This document shows positions 10,901-21,325 of a DNA stretch of 64,000 nt, one piece after another; positions within the stretch are counted from its first letter, which is position 1, and every line of letters begins with the position of its first letter. Under the pieces are notes generated by a model. That model did no database searches. It had not been told where the DNA came from and worked only from the letters and a program-made list of their open reading frames with translations. This DNA comes from Blasia pusilla (lineage: Eukaryota; Marchantiophyta; Marchantiopsida; Blasiales), in contig CM114274.1 of the NCBI GenBank assembly GCA_050084515.1, positions 8,308,001-8,372,000 on the forward strand, read 5' to 3'. Position numbers and translations under genes: made by a program.

Positions 10901-13528
10901 TCAACAACGACATCATTAATAATAATAATATTATTATTTTTGTTGTTGGTGGTCGTCGTGAGTCGACGCAAAAGCATATCAAGAATTATGAGAAGAGAGA
11001 GTCAAAAGAACGATCAAGAAAAAACTGCGAGAACAGAACATAAACAGAGCACACGAATGATGGAAGGATGGGACAACAGCAATCGGTGGGAGGTGGGAAC
11101 TGCACTGGGAAGAAACGCGCGGATCTCGAGGAGCAGACGGCAGATCATCTGCAGGAGCTGGAAAAAAATAGGCTCCTCTTTCATGAGAGCTAGGAATAGG
11201 TGTGCGATGACGATGGCGATGGCGATGGCGAGTGAGTGGCCCTCGGATCCATCGCTAGGAGAGGAGAGGAGAGGAGGTGCTGAAGGGTTTACGGTATGAG
11301 TGATCACTTGTGTGGTAGGATGGCGTTTTAGTGGGTTGGGATGGCGAGGATTTGAGGGATGGGCTTGGTGATGGTGGCCGCTGGCAGGGAATTGCCGTCC
11401 GTTCACCTTGCGTTGCCATGCTTCCGAGTTATGGAGTTTGGGAGCTCGGTTTGAATGCTGGGAGAGACCGAGTTGGAGAGCTCGAATCCAAGGATTGAAG
11501 TTCAGTCCAGCTCGCGAGCTGCAGTGGAACGCTTCCAATCTAGTCTGCAAGGTTCAGTCCAAGGACTCGCTCGAGTCGAATTCCTGAGCTCTAGTCCTGA
11601 GCCTCAAAACCAGTTTTCAAGGTCCAGTCCGAGTGCACACCAACACATTTCGAAAGCTCGAATGAAGTAGTCATATCCTATTCCCGAGCTCGAAGCCGAG
11701 CCTCAAATCCGGTTCCGCAGCTCGAATCAGAGTAGTCAAATCGGGTCGCGCGAGCTAGAGTCGGAGGCCTTGAATGCCATTCACAAGTTGGAACCAAAGG
11801 CTTCGAACCCAATACCACCCCAGTGGAATTGAAAGCATGTGATGGTTGTGAAGAGATAGGATGCTCTGGAGTGCGATGGCAGAGAGCTGGAGTCTCAGCA
11901 CGACCGTCGTGCATTGCGATTCGTCATTGGGTATTGTGTAGCAGCAGTATCCCGCAATTTGTTCATGTCTCTGAGATTACGAGTCCAGCGACCACTCCAA
12001 GATCCTTTCGAATCGTCGGCAGTTAATGTTCAGTGAAAGCGAAGTGCATCGTCTGTAGCTCCATGTGAAAAATCCTTTTCGGGAACTGTCACCTGTCTGT
12101 CAGTTGAGAACCCGTTGCATTCGTCTTTCGTATCCACGATTGAAGGCCTTGTTCTGGTTCTTCTGCTCATGCGCACTCTCTTCCACTCGCGAGTCAGATA
12201 GCATCCTTCCGATCAACACGACACTCTTTGAGAACGAATCTCTCATCTCCAACGAACAATTGGCATGATCCTTTGAGAGTGAAATCTTCTGGCCATGAGT
12301 GCTTTGCGCGCTCCAGCTTTAATTCCAAGAGCTTTAATTCGTGAGCTGATCTTCTCCTCATATACAACCCGTCCAGCCCATTAATAGTGGGGTCGCCTCC
12401 TTTTCCTTCAGTTCTGTTTGGATTGTTTCTGGGGATATGGTCCTGTTTGCTTTTTGCGCGTGAAAGTGTACACATCTCCTCTTCGCGCGTTGAATTCTTG
12501 AGAAAATTCTACTAGAGCTTATTCGCTCACTTCCTCTTCGTTTGTGGAAGTGATGGATCGGAATCAAGACTTCGAACTCCCGGATCCGCCAGGACCCTCC
12601 CCCTCCAAGATTTCAGACACCGATTCTATCATTCTTGCACTCGTACTTCATGAGAGAGTGACGCCGATCTTCATGAGAAAGAAGTAGTTGCGATCCTCAC
12701 TTCCAATCGCTCGGGCTATGGCATGGCATCGTGGGAAGTTGGGTCGCTGCTCTGTCGCTGTACCCCCGAATTTCCCGGCCGAGTACATGCGCATCTCTGT
12801 CTCTCTCTGGAGCTTTACGGAAAGCGCAACGAAATGCAGTGCAGTTTCTTTAGGGTGCGACATGAGGCAGAGATCGCAAGCAAAACCACGTTCTATGAGA
12901 CGACATGAGATTCTGCAGCAGAGGTCGCAAGCATTCACGATTCATGAGAGCATCATGAGCGGAGGGATCCTATCTCGGCAATCGAGTACGGATAAACAAA
13001 TAGATAGACAAGCACATTGGATGTGGCACTCATCCGCGATGGCCGATGGGACCGGACGCCAAGTAGAATCAGTAGGAATCCAGTGGAGGAGAGATGTGGA
13101 GTATAGGAGTCAGCGAATGCTCGCGGAGGACTCCAATTCAGTTAAGTTACAGCTTTTTGTGTTGAGTGGTACAATATATAAAGCATTTCCGTTTCTTGCG
13201 CTAGCTGATCCCAAGAAACCTCAAAATCTATGCCTCCTCTTTACTTTACTGGGAAGCTCTGTCGTGTTAAGGTCGTCGTTGTAGTTGTTGTTGTTGGTGA
13301 GTTCGTTGTTTGGCAGACGAGCGCGTTCCGTGGGAGGCTCCGCTCGTCTCCCGATCATTCAAAATTCACTTTCAGGGCCGTCTGATCGATCGCATGGGAA
13401 GAGCTCATCCGCATCCCCACGCGATCCGGCCACTGCGATCGATCGAGCCACTGCGATCTAGCCATCAAATAAGTATTTACAAGAGGACTAGAGTTGGAGG
13501 CCATGAAGGGATTTTCTGTTGTCTTTCT
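7994..13528. other. Long gene-free region
   Basis: No open frame here resembles a known protein. 8900-10900 is AT-rich. Two similar stretches, near 9210-9270 and 9352-9417, share gatagggatttgt and ctttttagttgagga, a local direct duplication about 142 bases apart. 11430-11760 is rich in GAGCTCGAATC-like short repeats. 11000-13300 has many frames of 60-200 codons on both strands, none with recognisable domains. A TATA-like tatataaa lies near 13172 but no gene follows it. Confidence 0.6.
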
Positions 13529-15448
13529 CTAGAGGAGCAGAACAGATGCTGCCACCATCCCCGAGACTATGAAGCTCAGGGCTGTGCTCCACGGGCTCGC
13601 CGCCCACGTCGGGGCTGACGATTTTGTGGCTGGTGCGGATCCCGACAGTGGTCCCGGCGATGCTGCCAGAGGTGGTGACGATTCCACAGGCGTCTGCGTG
13701 GGTGATTCCACCGGCGATGCTGTCGGTGAAGCTGTAGGTGATGCTGTTGGTGATGCTGTTGGTACTGCTGCGGGAAACTCACCTGTTTCACATCCCACAA
13801 TAGTTCGTCAACCTTCACGGCTGCCAACCGAAACCGCACGCACGGCTGCAGGCAGCAATTACGACAACGTGTTCCGCGATCCCGAGCAATTCGGGACGAC
13901 GAGAACCTGCTACTCGCACTCTGTGCAGAGACTTCGGGCGAGAATTGAATCCGCCACAGGGAGAACACACGCGAGAGTTCGGATCCGAACTCTCGCGTGC
14001 GAAATGTGCACGGCATGGGGAATCGGCAGCTCTACCTCCCTCTGGAACGATGTTGCTAGATTCTATGCTATTTCGACACATCCGAAGTTCAGTGGCTACA
14101 TCTGTGCACATCCGCATGCTCTTGTAAGTCCGGACGAGACCTCGAGGAGTTTTTTTCTCGGGATGCCTCGCTAGAATTCGGCGGACGGAGAGAAGCAAAG
14201 CAGCAGAGAGGAGCGCACCTGGTAGTTGGGTGATCAGTAGAGTAGGATCCACGACGTAGATGCTGAATTTCTGGCCTTGCCAGCAAAACATTGCGCTTGC
14301 GAACTCGTAATGGCCTTCCTGACCCAAAAGCCACTGCAGACCCTCCCACAAAGCACGAGTGCATCCGATTGAGTAGCCAGAAGACCAACACCAACGATTA
14401 GGATGAGGAGGAGGAGGAGGAGGAGGAGAAGGAGGAAGAGGAAGAGGAATGGGAAGAGAAAGGACTGACACTGACATGATCGCAAATTGAACACGCCCCA
14501 TAGAGTCCCACGTGAATGAGTTTTAGACGTGGGTCTTTAGCAACGAGTGCATCCAATTGAGTTGCCAGTGGACCAAGAGCAACGATTAGTAGTAGGAGGA
14601 GGAGGAGGTCAAACAGGGATGATCTGCCTCCGGCATGGAAGCTCATCATAGCATAGACCTCCGTCGCGAGGAAAAATGGCATGATGATGTCTTGGCTCGC
14701 CAGTCTGAGTATCAGACAGCGGCGACCGTCACAGAAAGAAAGCCCCAGATGATGGGAACTGTTGGCTCGCCAGTCTGAGTACCAGACAGCGGCGACCACC
14801 ACAGAAAGACAGCATCAGACGTTCGGAACTGGAGGAATCTCAGACTGACAGTGCATACAAGCAGAGCTGCAGACATACCTCCGAAAATCCAGTGGTTCCG
14901 TTGTCGAGCAAAAAGCCACGGGAGAAATTGCACGCAACGAAAGCTTCGTAAGTGTCGAATGTGTAGAGGTTCTCCACGCCAGGCGTGTAATTAAACGCTG
15001 CATCAAGGAACAGGATGCACGATTGTTAGTCCAACCTTACCAAGCCGAGAATCAGGTGACGACTGAAATTGCAGAAGACGGTGGTGATACTGCTGCCGCC
15101 GCTGCTGCTGCTGCTGCTGTACTGGAAAGCACAGGGAACTGAAAGGAAACGACGGATAGCGCTTGAATGAGATGTGTGGATTCGAGAACGAGATGTGGTA
15201 CCTAGAATGTCCCCAACCATGAATGTGTACTGCGACGACCAAAGCTGGTAGTCTACAGGCAAACCGGACGCATTGAGGTTGGTCCATCCATCCTTGTCGC
15301 CCACGAGGTAGGTCGTTGCGGCGACAGACTGCACGGTCACGCAGAGGGTGATGCACAATGCGACCCACTGCGCAGCTCTCACTCCTGCGGCCGTCATTCT
15401 TCCTCCTCCATTCTGGTGCCGGGGCTGTTTCTGTGCCATCGAACTCAT
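13529..15448 (-). CDS. Phytocyanin-like (early nodulin-like) GPI-anchored protein, four exons
   Basis: Exons on the minus strand: 15448-15202, 14997-14879, 14333-14219 and 13782-13529, all with GT donors and AG acceptors and phases that fit, giving 244 residues. Start is the first ATG; a second in-frame ATG lies at 15439. Layout: hydrophobic secretion signal to about residue 44; plastocyanin-like domain about 45-150 (YLVGDKDGW, FMVGDIL, then FNYTPGVENLYTF and NFSRGFLLDNGTTGF, then FCWQGQKFSIYVVD); Pro/Ala/Ser/Thr-rich stretch with repeated SPTA like arabinogalactan proteins; hydrophobic C-terminal tail fitting a GPI signal. The disulphide Cys pair is present, but the usual His-Cys-His copper ligands are not (Glu replaces the first His), as in early nodulin-like proteins. 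It likely acts at the plasma membrane or cell wall; its substrate is unknown. Confidence 0.87.
13968..13999. repeat. Perfect 32-base palindrome in intron 3
   Basis: The left half CACGCGAGAGTTCGGA is followed directly by its exact reverse complement, with no spacer. It lies in intron 3 (14218-13783) of the phytocyanin-like gene and contains GGATCC at the centre and CGCG near both ends. It could form a cruciform or be a dimer binding site; the sequence does not show which. Confidence 0.9.
14355..14600. repeat. Duplicated intron 2 segment with GGA tract
   Basis: Bases 14355-14413 and 14541-14600 are similar (cgagtgcatcc-attgagt-gccag and caacgattag). Each is followed on the plus strand by a (GGA)n tract, which is pyrimidine-rich in the gene sense. 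The copy nearer 14333 supplies the true intron 2 acceptor, so the 3' end of intron 2 has been duplicated. Confidence 0.75.
14693..14829. repeat. 68-base tandem duplication in intron 2
   Basis: Two adjacent copies of about 68 bases, each starting ttggctcgccagtctgagta and running through cagacagcggcgacc and acagaaag, with a few substitutions. They lie inside intron 2 of the phytocyanin-like gene. Confidence 0.85.
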
Positions 15449-15938
15449 TCTTCAAGATTGTGTGCTGCTCAATCTGGCGAAGAACTGGTCAATTTCGGAC
15501 TGGACTCGATCTACAGCACCATGCTCTCAAGCTTCCAAGCTTCCTTCCTTCCTGCCTTGCTAATTCCCTTCTCCAAGACTGCGAGAGGTGAGATACTCAG
15601 ATGATTCGTAACAAAAGTGCGCTATCACGGCCACAGCTCCCAGTCCTCTTAAATGCACATTGCGGCTGGAGCTTCGGCACCCGCATCGAGTGCAGCACAT
15701 CAGTGATTGATTAATGCTGCTTGGCGCCCACGGAGAGGACCCGAATGTCGAGCAGTGAATTCCGCTCCTGTGGGGCCCCCTCTCCTCGCACGCTCGAAGA
15801 TCATGCCTTCCCCCCGACCTTCTTTGCATTTATGCATCTCTAGTCTCACATCGCTACCCGCTCCATATCTCAAGCACGTCATGATGATAGTTTTCTTTCC
15901 CATCCCGAGACTGCGCCACTCGCTCTTGCGCATCCTTA

Positions 15939-16060
15939 AGCTAATGTCACTCATCTCCCCCCTCCCTCCCTTTTGCACATCCTTCAGCGAATGTTACTCA
16001 TCGCTCTCCCTCTCTCTTGCATCCATCAGCGAATGTCACTCATCTCTCTCTCTCTTTCTT
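15939..16060. repeat. Tandem repeat of about 45 bases upstream of the phytocyanin-like gene
   Basis: Three units, each with gaatgtcactcatc or a close variant at about 15944, 15988 and 16032, separated by CT-rich tracts. Confidence 0.7.
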
Positions 16061-17774
16061 TCTCTCTCTGTGAAGGGAAGGGCGAACATGGCTCCAACAG
16101 CCGCGAGCGATTCCAATCAACAGTTTCCTACTGACGGGACTCGCATAGCTAGCTAGCGAGCGAGCGAGCGAACGAATTACGAAAGACGATCTGCTGCTGC
16201 TGGCGTTCGTTAGTTCGTGGGGCTGGATCGCAGACCGGTGGCGAATTGAGCACACGACTACTCCGGGGCTCAAGAATGTGAGGCGCACACCTCTCCCTCT
16301 CCCGTGTGGCGTCGCACAAAACTTGCGCTTTCCGCGATGCATGGTAATGGTAACGGTACTCGATCATGCACGCGAAGTTCGCAGCAGAGGGAGGATCCGA
16401 CTTCGCAGGTCGACTTTGAGGTCTTCGTTTTTTGCTCTCTTTGCCCCCTCATTTGTATCGTGACGGGTTCCCCATCCTTTTTTGTACATATTTTATATTT
16501 CTACTTCGCAGGAGGACCGGCAATCGCCATTCGACACAGCGCTCCCCGAGCACCCGCCCGCGAGGACTGCTCCAAACCCGCTATACCCCTCCCCCACCCC
16601 CTCCCCTCCCTCCGCCAGATACGCCGCTATCTACTTCAGTCGCGCTGCCCGGGCGCCGCACAAGCGTCTTGTATGCAGCTAGCTCGTCCTTAAATCCGGT
16701 CCAGATCGGGGGGAACGTCATGGATTCCAAGAATCAGCCATATGATGCTTTTTCCACGTGGGGAACTAGCGAATATTTTCGGGCGCAGTTTTTTTTAGTC
16801 CTTCCGTTTTAGTCCGTTAGTCTAAATTTTGATCCGGTTTTTTCAAATTTGGTAAGTGGCCAAGTTCCTATGATTATTTTATTTGTGATTTAGGGTTTAA
16901 GATTTATGGGGTTTCTCATTTACCTACCCCATAAATTATACCAATAACATCTTTCTAGAAAGGGCTGTATGAACGTCACATGTATTTTTAAATAAGGTGT
17001 TTGTTTAAGTATGTATGTCTATCATATAAAATAGGTTGAATAAATTAAGCCGGGCAGTTAGGGTTACATGGATCGTGCATCGCACATTCCCTCACGGGTC
17101 CTAACTAGTATCTTCTCGAGAAGGTAAATCAGACGATAAATTTGGCAACCTTGCTTGATAATTCATAAATTACGAGGTGAATTTGGAAAGGATTTAATTT
17201 TTTTATGGGAAGTTTGGATACGCGTAAGTATAGAAACAACGCACACTTGTGTGGCAACATGAAATTATAGGGTTATTCAAAGTAGATCATGAAATTTTCA
17301 TACCCATTCATGACAGCGACAGTGGACGTTTCCACCCACAAAATTTAGAAAGTCCTCTAGATTTCACCACACTGTAAAAAATTCTCGCGAACATTAGCAC
17401 GTCCTCCACATCACATCCTCAAGATTTCCACTCTTAAGACCTTCTCCTTTGCTTTCTCTCTCTATAACTACAATATTAATGGTTGGAAAGGTACACATGT
17501 TTTGATGTTTTGGTACCTTATAAGTAAAAGATGGCCAAAAGTAAAAGTACATTGTGACTTCATCAACCAAGAGACATGTGCACAACAGAGTCACATGATA
17601 AGAAAGCAACGTCCCCAATCAATCCTTTAGAATTAGTAAGGAGCTATGTCGTGTGCATACACATCGTTACACAACGTACATTGCTGTCACCGAACACACA
17701 TACAAACACGCACGACCCCATGTTAACTTATGTCATCCAAACAACGAGACAAGAAGTACCAAAATATCTCCAAT

Positions 17775-17788
17775 CGCCCCCCTAGCTT
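17775..17788 (-). promoter_or_regulatory. Candidate polypurine tract of the methyltransferase element
   Basis: The minus strand reads AAGCTAGGGGGGCG about 165 bases after the polyprotein stop (17955), the expected place for the plus-strand primer next to the 3' LTR. No matching 5' LTR was found to confirm it. Confidence 0.35.
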
Positions 17789-17954
17789 GTGGTTAGGTCC
17801 CTCTAACTCCAAATAGCCATCTATCCCTACCTACCATGATATACATCTCTCGGACGCTAAGAACAAGAAGGTTGGCTGCTCATGTGGCCCCATCGTTAAT
17901 TGCCTTCTTGTCATCCATATCACACACACAAGTCGGAATGTAGAACTATCTATG

Positions 17955-18275
17955 CTATGCACATCTGGGACACATCCATCGTCCTTGAGGAACCCTAGTG
18001 AGAGGTGGCGTCAAACATGCCATATGCCATCCTCTCGAACATCCATCACATACTAGCATAATGGCTGCACCGCGGGTAGAATCACACAACATACATCGCA
18101 AGCCAGCAGGAACTACTGCTAAGCTCGGATCAACTATACCCTCAATATTCGAAAGGTGATACGACGCACAGTTATCCACATGGTCCTTCCAAACCATACC
18201 ATTGCGTCCCTCCAATAAGAGAACAACTGATAGCAAAACCTCACGCACTCTCAAGATGGAGCGCCCTGAAGTCAC
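17955..18275 (-). pseudogene. PHD finger at the polyprotein C-terminus
   Basis: The last 46 residues (18095-17958) form a complete C4HC3 zinc finger: CMLC, CDGC, HMAC and WMCPRC with normal spacing, ending at TAG 17957-17955. PHD fingers read the methylation state of histone H3 tails, most often Lys4. It sits where chromoviruses have a chromodomain, so it probably steers integration to a chromatin state or guides the methyltransferase. It is in frame with the integrase; only a TAG at 18302-18300 separates them. All eight zinc ligands are intact, so this domain is the best preserved part of the element. Confidence 0.9.
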
Positions 18276-18299
18276 ATCAAACGTTGTGGGCGCCGTCTG

Positions 18300-19320
18300 C
18301 TACAAGTAGACATAGTCTCCATGATGAAATCTCCGGATAGTGGGTAGATAACCACCTCCCCGAATAGTCGCATATCTCAATGTATCCCGATGTTGCGCAA
18401 TCGCCAAGTTCTCAAACGTCATGGACATCAATCTCCGAAATAATTCAACCCTCTGAGAACATGCTTGCATCCATACATCATGGTCATCAAGGTTCAACAC
18501 CTCACCAACATCTCGACGAATGGCCGTAGGTAAATCAGGCTCTCGGCCATACAAAAGCAAATACGGTGAGAAAGACGCTAAGGATGTCTGCCTGCTGAAT
18601 CTGTATCCCATCGCCAACCACGGCAAGTGGAGGTCCCAATCTCCTAGGTGACCTCTCTGCAAGCCTTACTTCCGTAATCCTCTCTTCACCATGTGCACAA
18701 CCCGCTCTGCTAGTCCATCCGCCTCACGATGATCTCGCGAAGTAGTGCGGTAGTCGATGAGTTCCTGATCACACAAGGCCTGAAATTCCCCGCGGAACTC
18801 TGTACCCTGGTCTGTCAACACCTCAGCTGGTGTGCCGTAATGACTCAGCACCCGATCTAGAAAGGCATACACTACTCCCTTACTCGCTTTGTCAAGAAAT
18901 GCAACCAACTCTATCCACTTTGAGAAGTGCTCAACCATCACCAGCACATAACGACTATGGCGCTCCGTCAAAGGTAAAGGTCTTGGAAAATCCAAACTCC
19001 ATCTATAACCTAAACCCATGATTGAAAGTGGATGCAACTATGGAGTCGAAGCATTGAACGATGCCCGCACTCAATCATACACCATACATGTGGAAACAAA
19101 CTACTGAACGTCAGTCTGCATGCCTCGCCACCAATACTGAATCTAGAGCAAGCAGTACGTCCGCTTCACTCCAAGATGACCCAACTCCTCATGGGCATAA
19201 CGCACCAAACGTGCTCTCTGCGAAGGATGAGGCACTACACGCACTCTACCATCCTCCCATACTCGCAACATATGTGTCCCCTCCCACCGGAACTGTCTAG
19301 CTCGCTGTAGGATCTGATCT
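18300..19320 (-). pseudogene. Integrase (methyltransferase element)
   Basis: The zinc-binding part (about 19235-19080) keeps the two His (AHEELGHLG) but the second Cys pair reads CMVY, a Cys-to-Tyr change. The core (19037-18666) keeps all three acidic residues: WSLDF, LTDQGTEF and EADGLAER. The segment 18662-18300 holds the C-terminal part (LPWLAMGYRF, FSPYLLLYGREPDLP). In-frame stops at 18665-18663 (TAA), 19103-19101 and 19145-19143 (both TAG) and others break it. The enzyme would insert the DNA copy into the genome. Confidence 0.88.
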
Positions 19321-19639
19321 CACTCTTTAGCACCCACTCTGCTTGCAACGCTGCCAGTACGCAAGTACTCCAAGACTACTCCATCGTTGTGAATATCTCG
19401 GCCACCTGTCGTCTCCTCACCAGCCTCTGGATCTAAGGACTCTCCATCAGATCTCGCCATTGAAGTCTCAACAATCTGGCTCTCCATAGCCAAGAAGCCC
19501 AGATAGGTTGACGCGTGCCATCCTAGCACCAACTCCTTATCACTCTCTCCATGCCATCGAGCTCCATTCGCATCTCGATGACTTGGGCATGGGTTACTGC
19601 TCAAACCATCTGCATCCTGGTTGAGCGTCTATGTACCAC

Positions 19640-20206
19640 CTAGAAGTCATACTCCTGCAACAGAAGAGCCCACCTCGTAAGCTTCCGTGTAAGCTTTTTG
19701 GACTCCATCAACCACTTAAGTGGCTGATGATCAGTAATGATGGTAAAGGGATTTCCGAATAGATAACATCTGAAATGTGCGACAGTCCACACTGTAGTCA
19801 AGCACTCACCCTCATACAAGCTATACTTCGCCTCTGAAGCGTTGTTCAAGCGACTCATATAAGCCACCATGAACTCTCTACCATCATCGTCATGCTGGGT
19901 GAGCATGGCTCCAAGCCCCAACATGCTCCAATCGGTCTGCAACTGGAAAGGACGCCCCCTGATCGGTCTCCTCAATTTGGGCGCGGACGTCGATCTATCC
20001 TTGAGCAGCTGAAATGCTCTCTCTTGCTTATCCCGCCAGTGCCACCCATGATCCACCTTGGTCAGCAAGGTTAGTGGCTTCGAAATCGAACTGAAACCCT
20101 TGACGTACCGTCGAAAGAAGTTCGCCAATCCCATGAATGCACAAACTCGACTCACATCTATAAGGCGTGGAATGCGTGAATGAGTCTCTACCTTTGTTTG
20201 ATGCAC
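19640..20206 (-). pseudogene. RT thumb and RNase H (methyltransferase element)
   Basis: Open for 188 codons. It begins with the RT thumb/connection (VCAFMGLANFFRRYVKGFS, KPLTLLTK) and continues with RNase H. The acidic residues are visible in FQLQTDWSMLGLGA, YSLYEGECLT and TIITDHQPLKW. RNase H removes the RNA template after copying. It is in the same frame as the RT piece at 20539-20306; two TAG and one TGA lie between. Confidence 0.9.
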
Positions 20207-20305
20207 ACCAAGGCCCCCTAGGTATATCGTATGACCCAGGTACTCAATCTAATCGTAGAAGAACTTGCACTTGCCTAGATGTAACTTCAGCCCATGTAAC
20301 TACAA

Positions 20306-20990
20306 TCATCGGAACACCTCCTCTAGATATCGCTCATGCTCCTCAACCGTGGCGCTAAAGACTACAATGTCATCAATATAATACCTAGCAAAATCCAGAC
20401 CTGCCAAGATCCTCTCCAGGACCCTCTGAAACTCAGTCGGGGCGTTCTTTAACCCAAAAGGTAAGAACCGCCACTGGTACAAACAATCCTTCCCGTGAGG
20501 ATCGATGCCCCAAAATGTCATCTTCTGCCTGTCCTCCAATCTGATATGCAGCTGATGATATCCGGCTCAAAGATCTAAGGAATTGAAGATCTTTGCATGC
20601 CCAATAGCATCAAAGATCTCCTCAGGGATGGGCATGTACCTATTGGACTTCGTTTGCCGATTGATAGGTCGGTAATCTCCGCACATCCACCTATCCGTCC
20701 AGTTGCCATGCACATCCTTCTTGGTGGGCATGACAGTGGCAGATACATACTCTCCATGCGACATCTCCACTAGTCCTGCTCCAACCAAGTCTTGGCTTCT
20801 ACTCTGAATTAGAGCCTTCTCCATATCACTATACTTGTAGGATCGTCAAAAGATCGGTGTGTCACTCGAAAACTCAATACGGAGCCCTGGACCCTACAGC
20901 ATACCCAAATCATGCATACTAAATGCAAAACAGCTCCTATAACTCCTAAGGAATTGATGTATCTGGCGCCGCTCTCCTCCTGTCAACTTA
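20306..20990 (-). pseudogene. Reverse transcriptase (methyltransferase element)
   Basis: From about 20990 the frame reads the RT lead-in (RQIHQFLRSYRSCFAFS, MHDLGML), then MEKALIQSRSQDLVGAGLVE, MCGDYRPINRQTKSNRYMPI, WRFLPFGLKNAPTEFQRVLE and the catalytic YYIDDIVVFS near 20380. Stops at TAG and TGA codons (for example 20569-20567) interrupt one continuous frame with no frameshift. The polymerase Asp pair is intact. The N-terminal side runs without a frame change into the methyltransferase linker. Confidence 0.9.
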
Positions 20991-21325
20991 GGGCCCATAT
21001 TTGGCTCCCAAGTCTCCATCCTGACTACGGTAGGACTCTTCAACGTGGGTGTAAGTGATTGCTATGGTGCAACCCTCTCTCGGATAACAGAACTTGACTG
21101 CTCCCCTACAGCCAACTGCAAAATCGGATGTCCATGTGCAGTACCCGACACCACGCTCGATGTTGTGGCAACCATCTCCTAGCGTACCTGCAAAACATCC
21201 CAAGAAGTCCAAGGGTGTCTCTCTCGATCATCCATGGTGTGTTGATCTCCTTGGGTCTCTCCCCCAGCCACTGCCTCAACCGTCTCGGTAGGCATGGGGC
21301 TCACCAACGCAACAACTATGATCTG

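Larger units (their letters stand above)
15449..17954. other. Upstream region of the phytocyanin-like gene and flank of the methyltransferase element
   Basis: No gene recognised. 15939-16075 holds three tandem units of about 45 bases (agcgaatgt-actcatc followed by CT runs), which is GA-rich in the sense of the minus-strand gene and may lie in its promoter or 5' leader. A TATAAAA-like string occurs on the minus strand near 16500, over 1 kb from the start codon. 16142-16170 has gctagc and gagc microrepeats. From about 16800 the DNA turns AT-rich, and the 3' LTR of the adjacent element should lie left of 17775, but no border could be fixed. Confidence 0.55.

Noticed and set aside
11014-11550. 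178-codon minus-strand open frame
   Set aside because: No recognisable domain, overlaps an equally long plus-strand frame, and contains simple repeats.
13165-13180. TATA-like element tatataaa on the plus strand
   Set aside because: No plus-strand gene follows; the next feature is the 3' end of a minus-strand gene.
13569-14174. 201-codon plus-strand open frame
   Set aside because: It is the antisense shadow of the Pro/Ala/Ser/Thr-rich last exon and intron 3 of the phytocyanin-like gene; its Gly/Asp-rich repeats mirror that exon.
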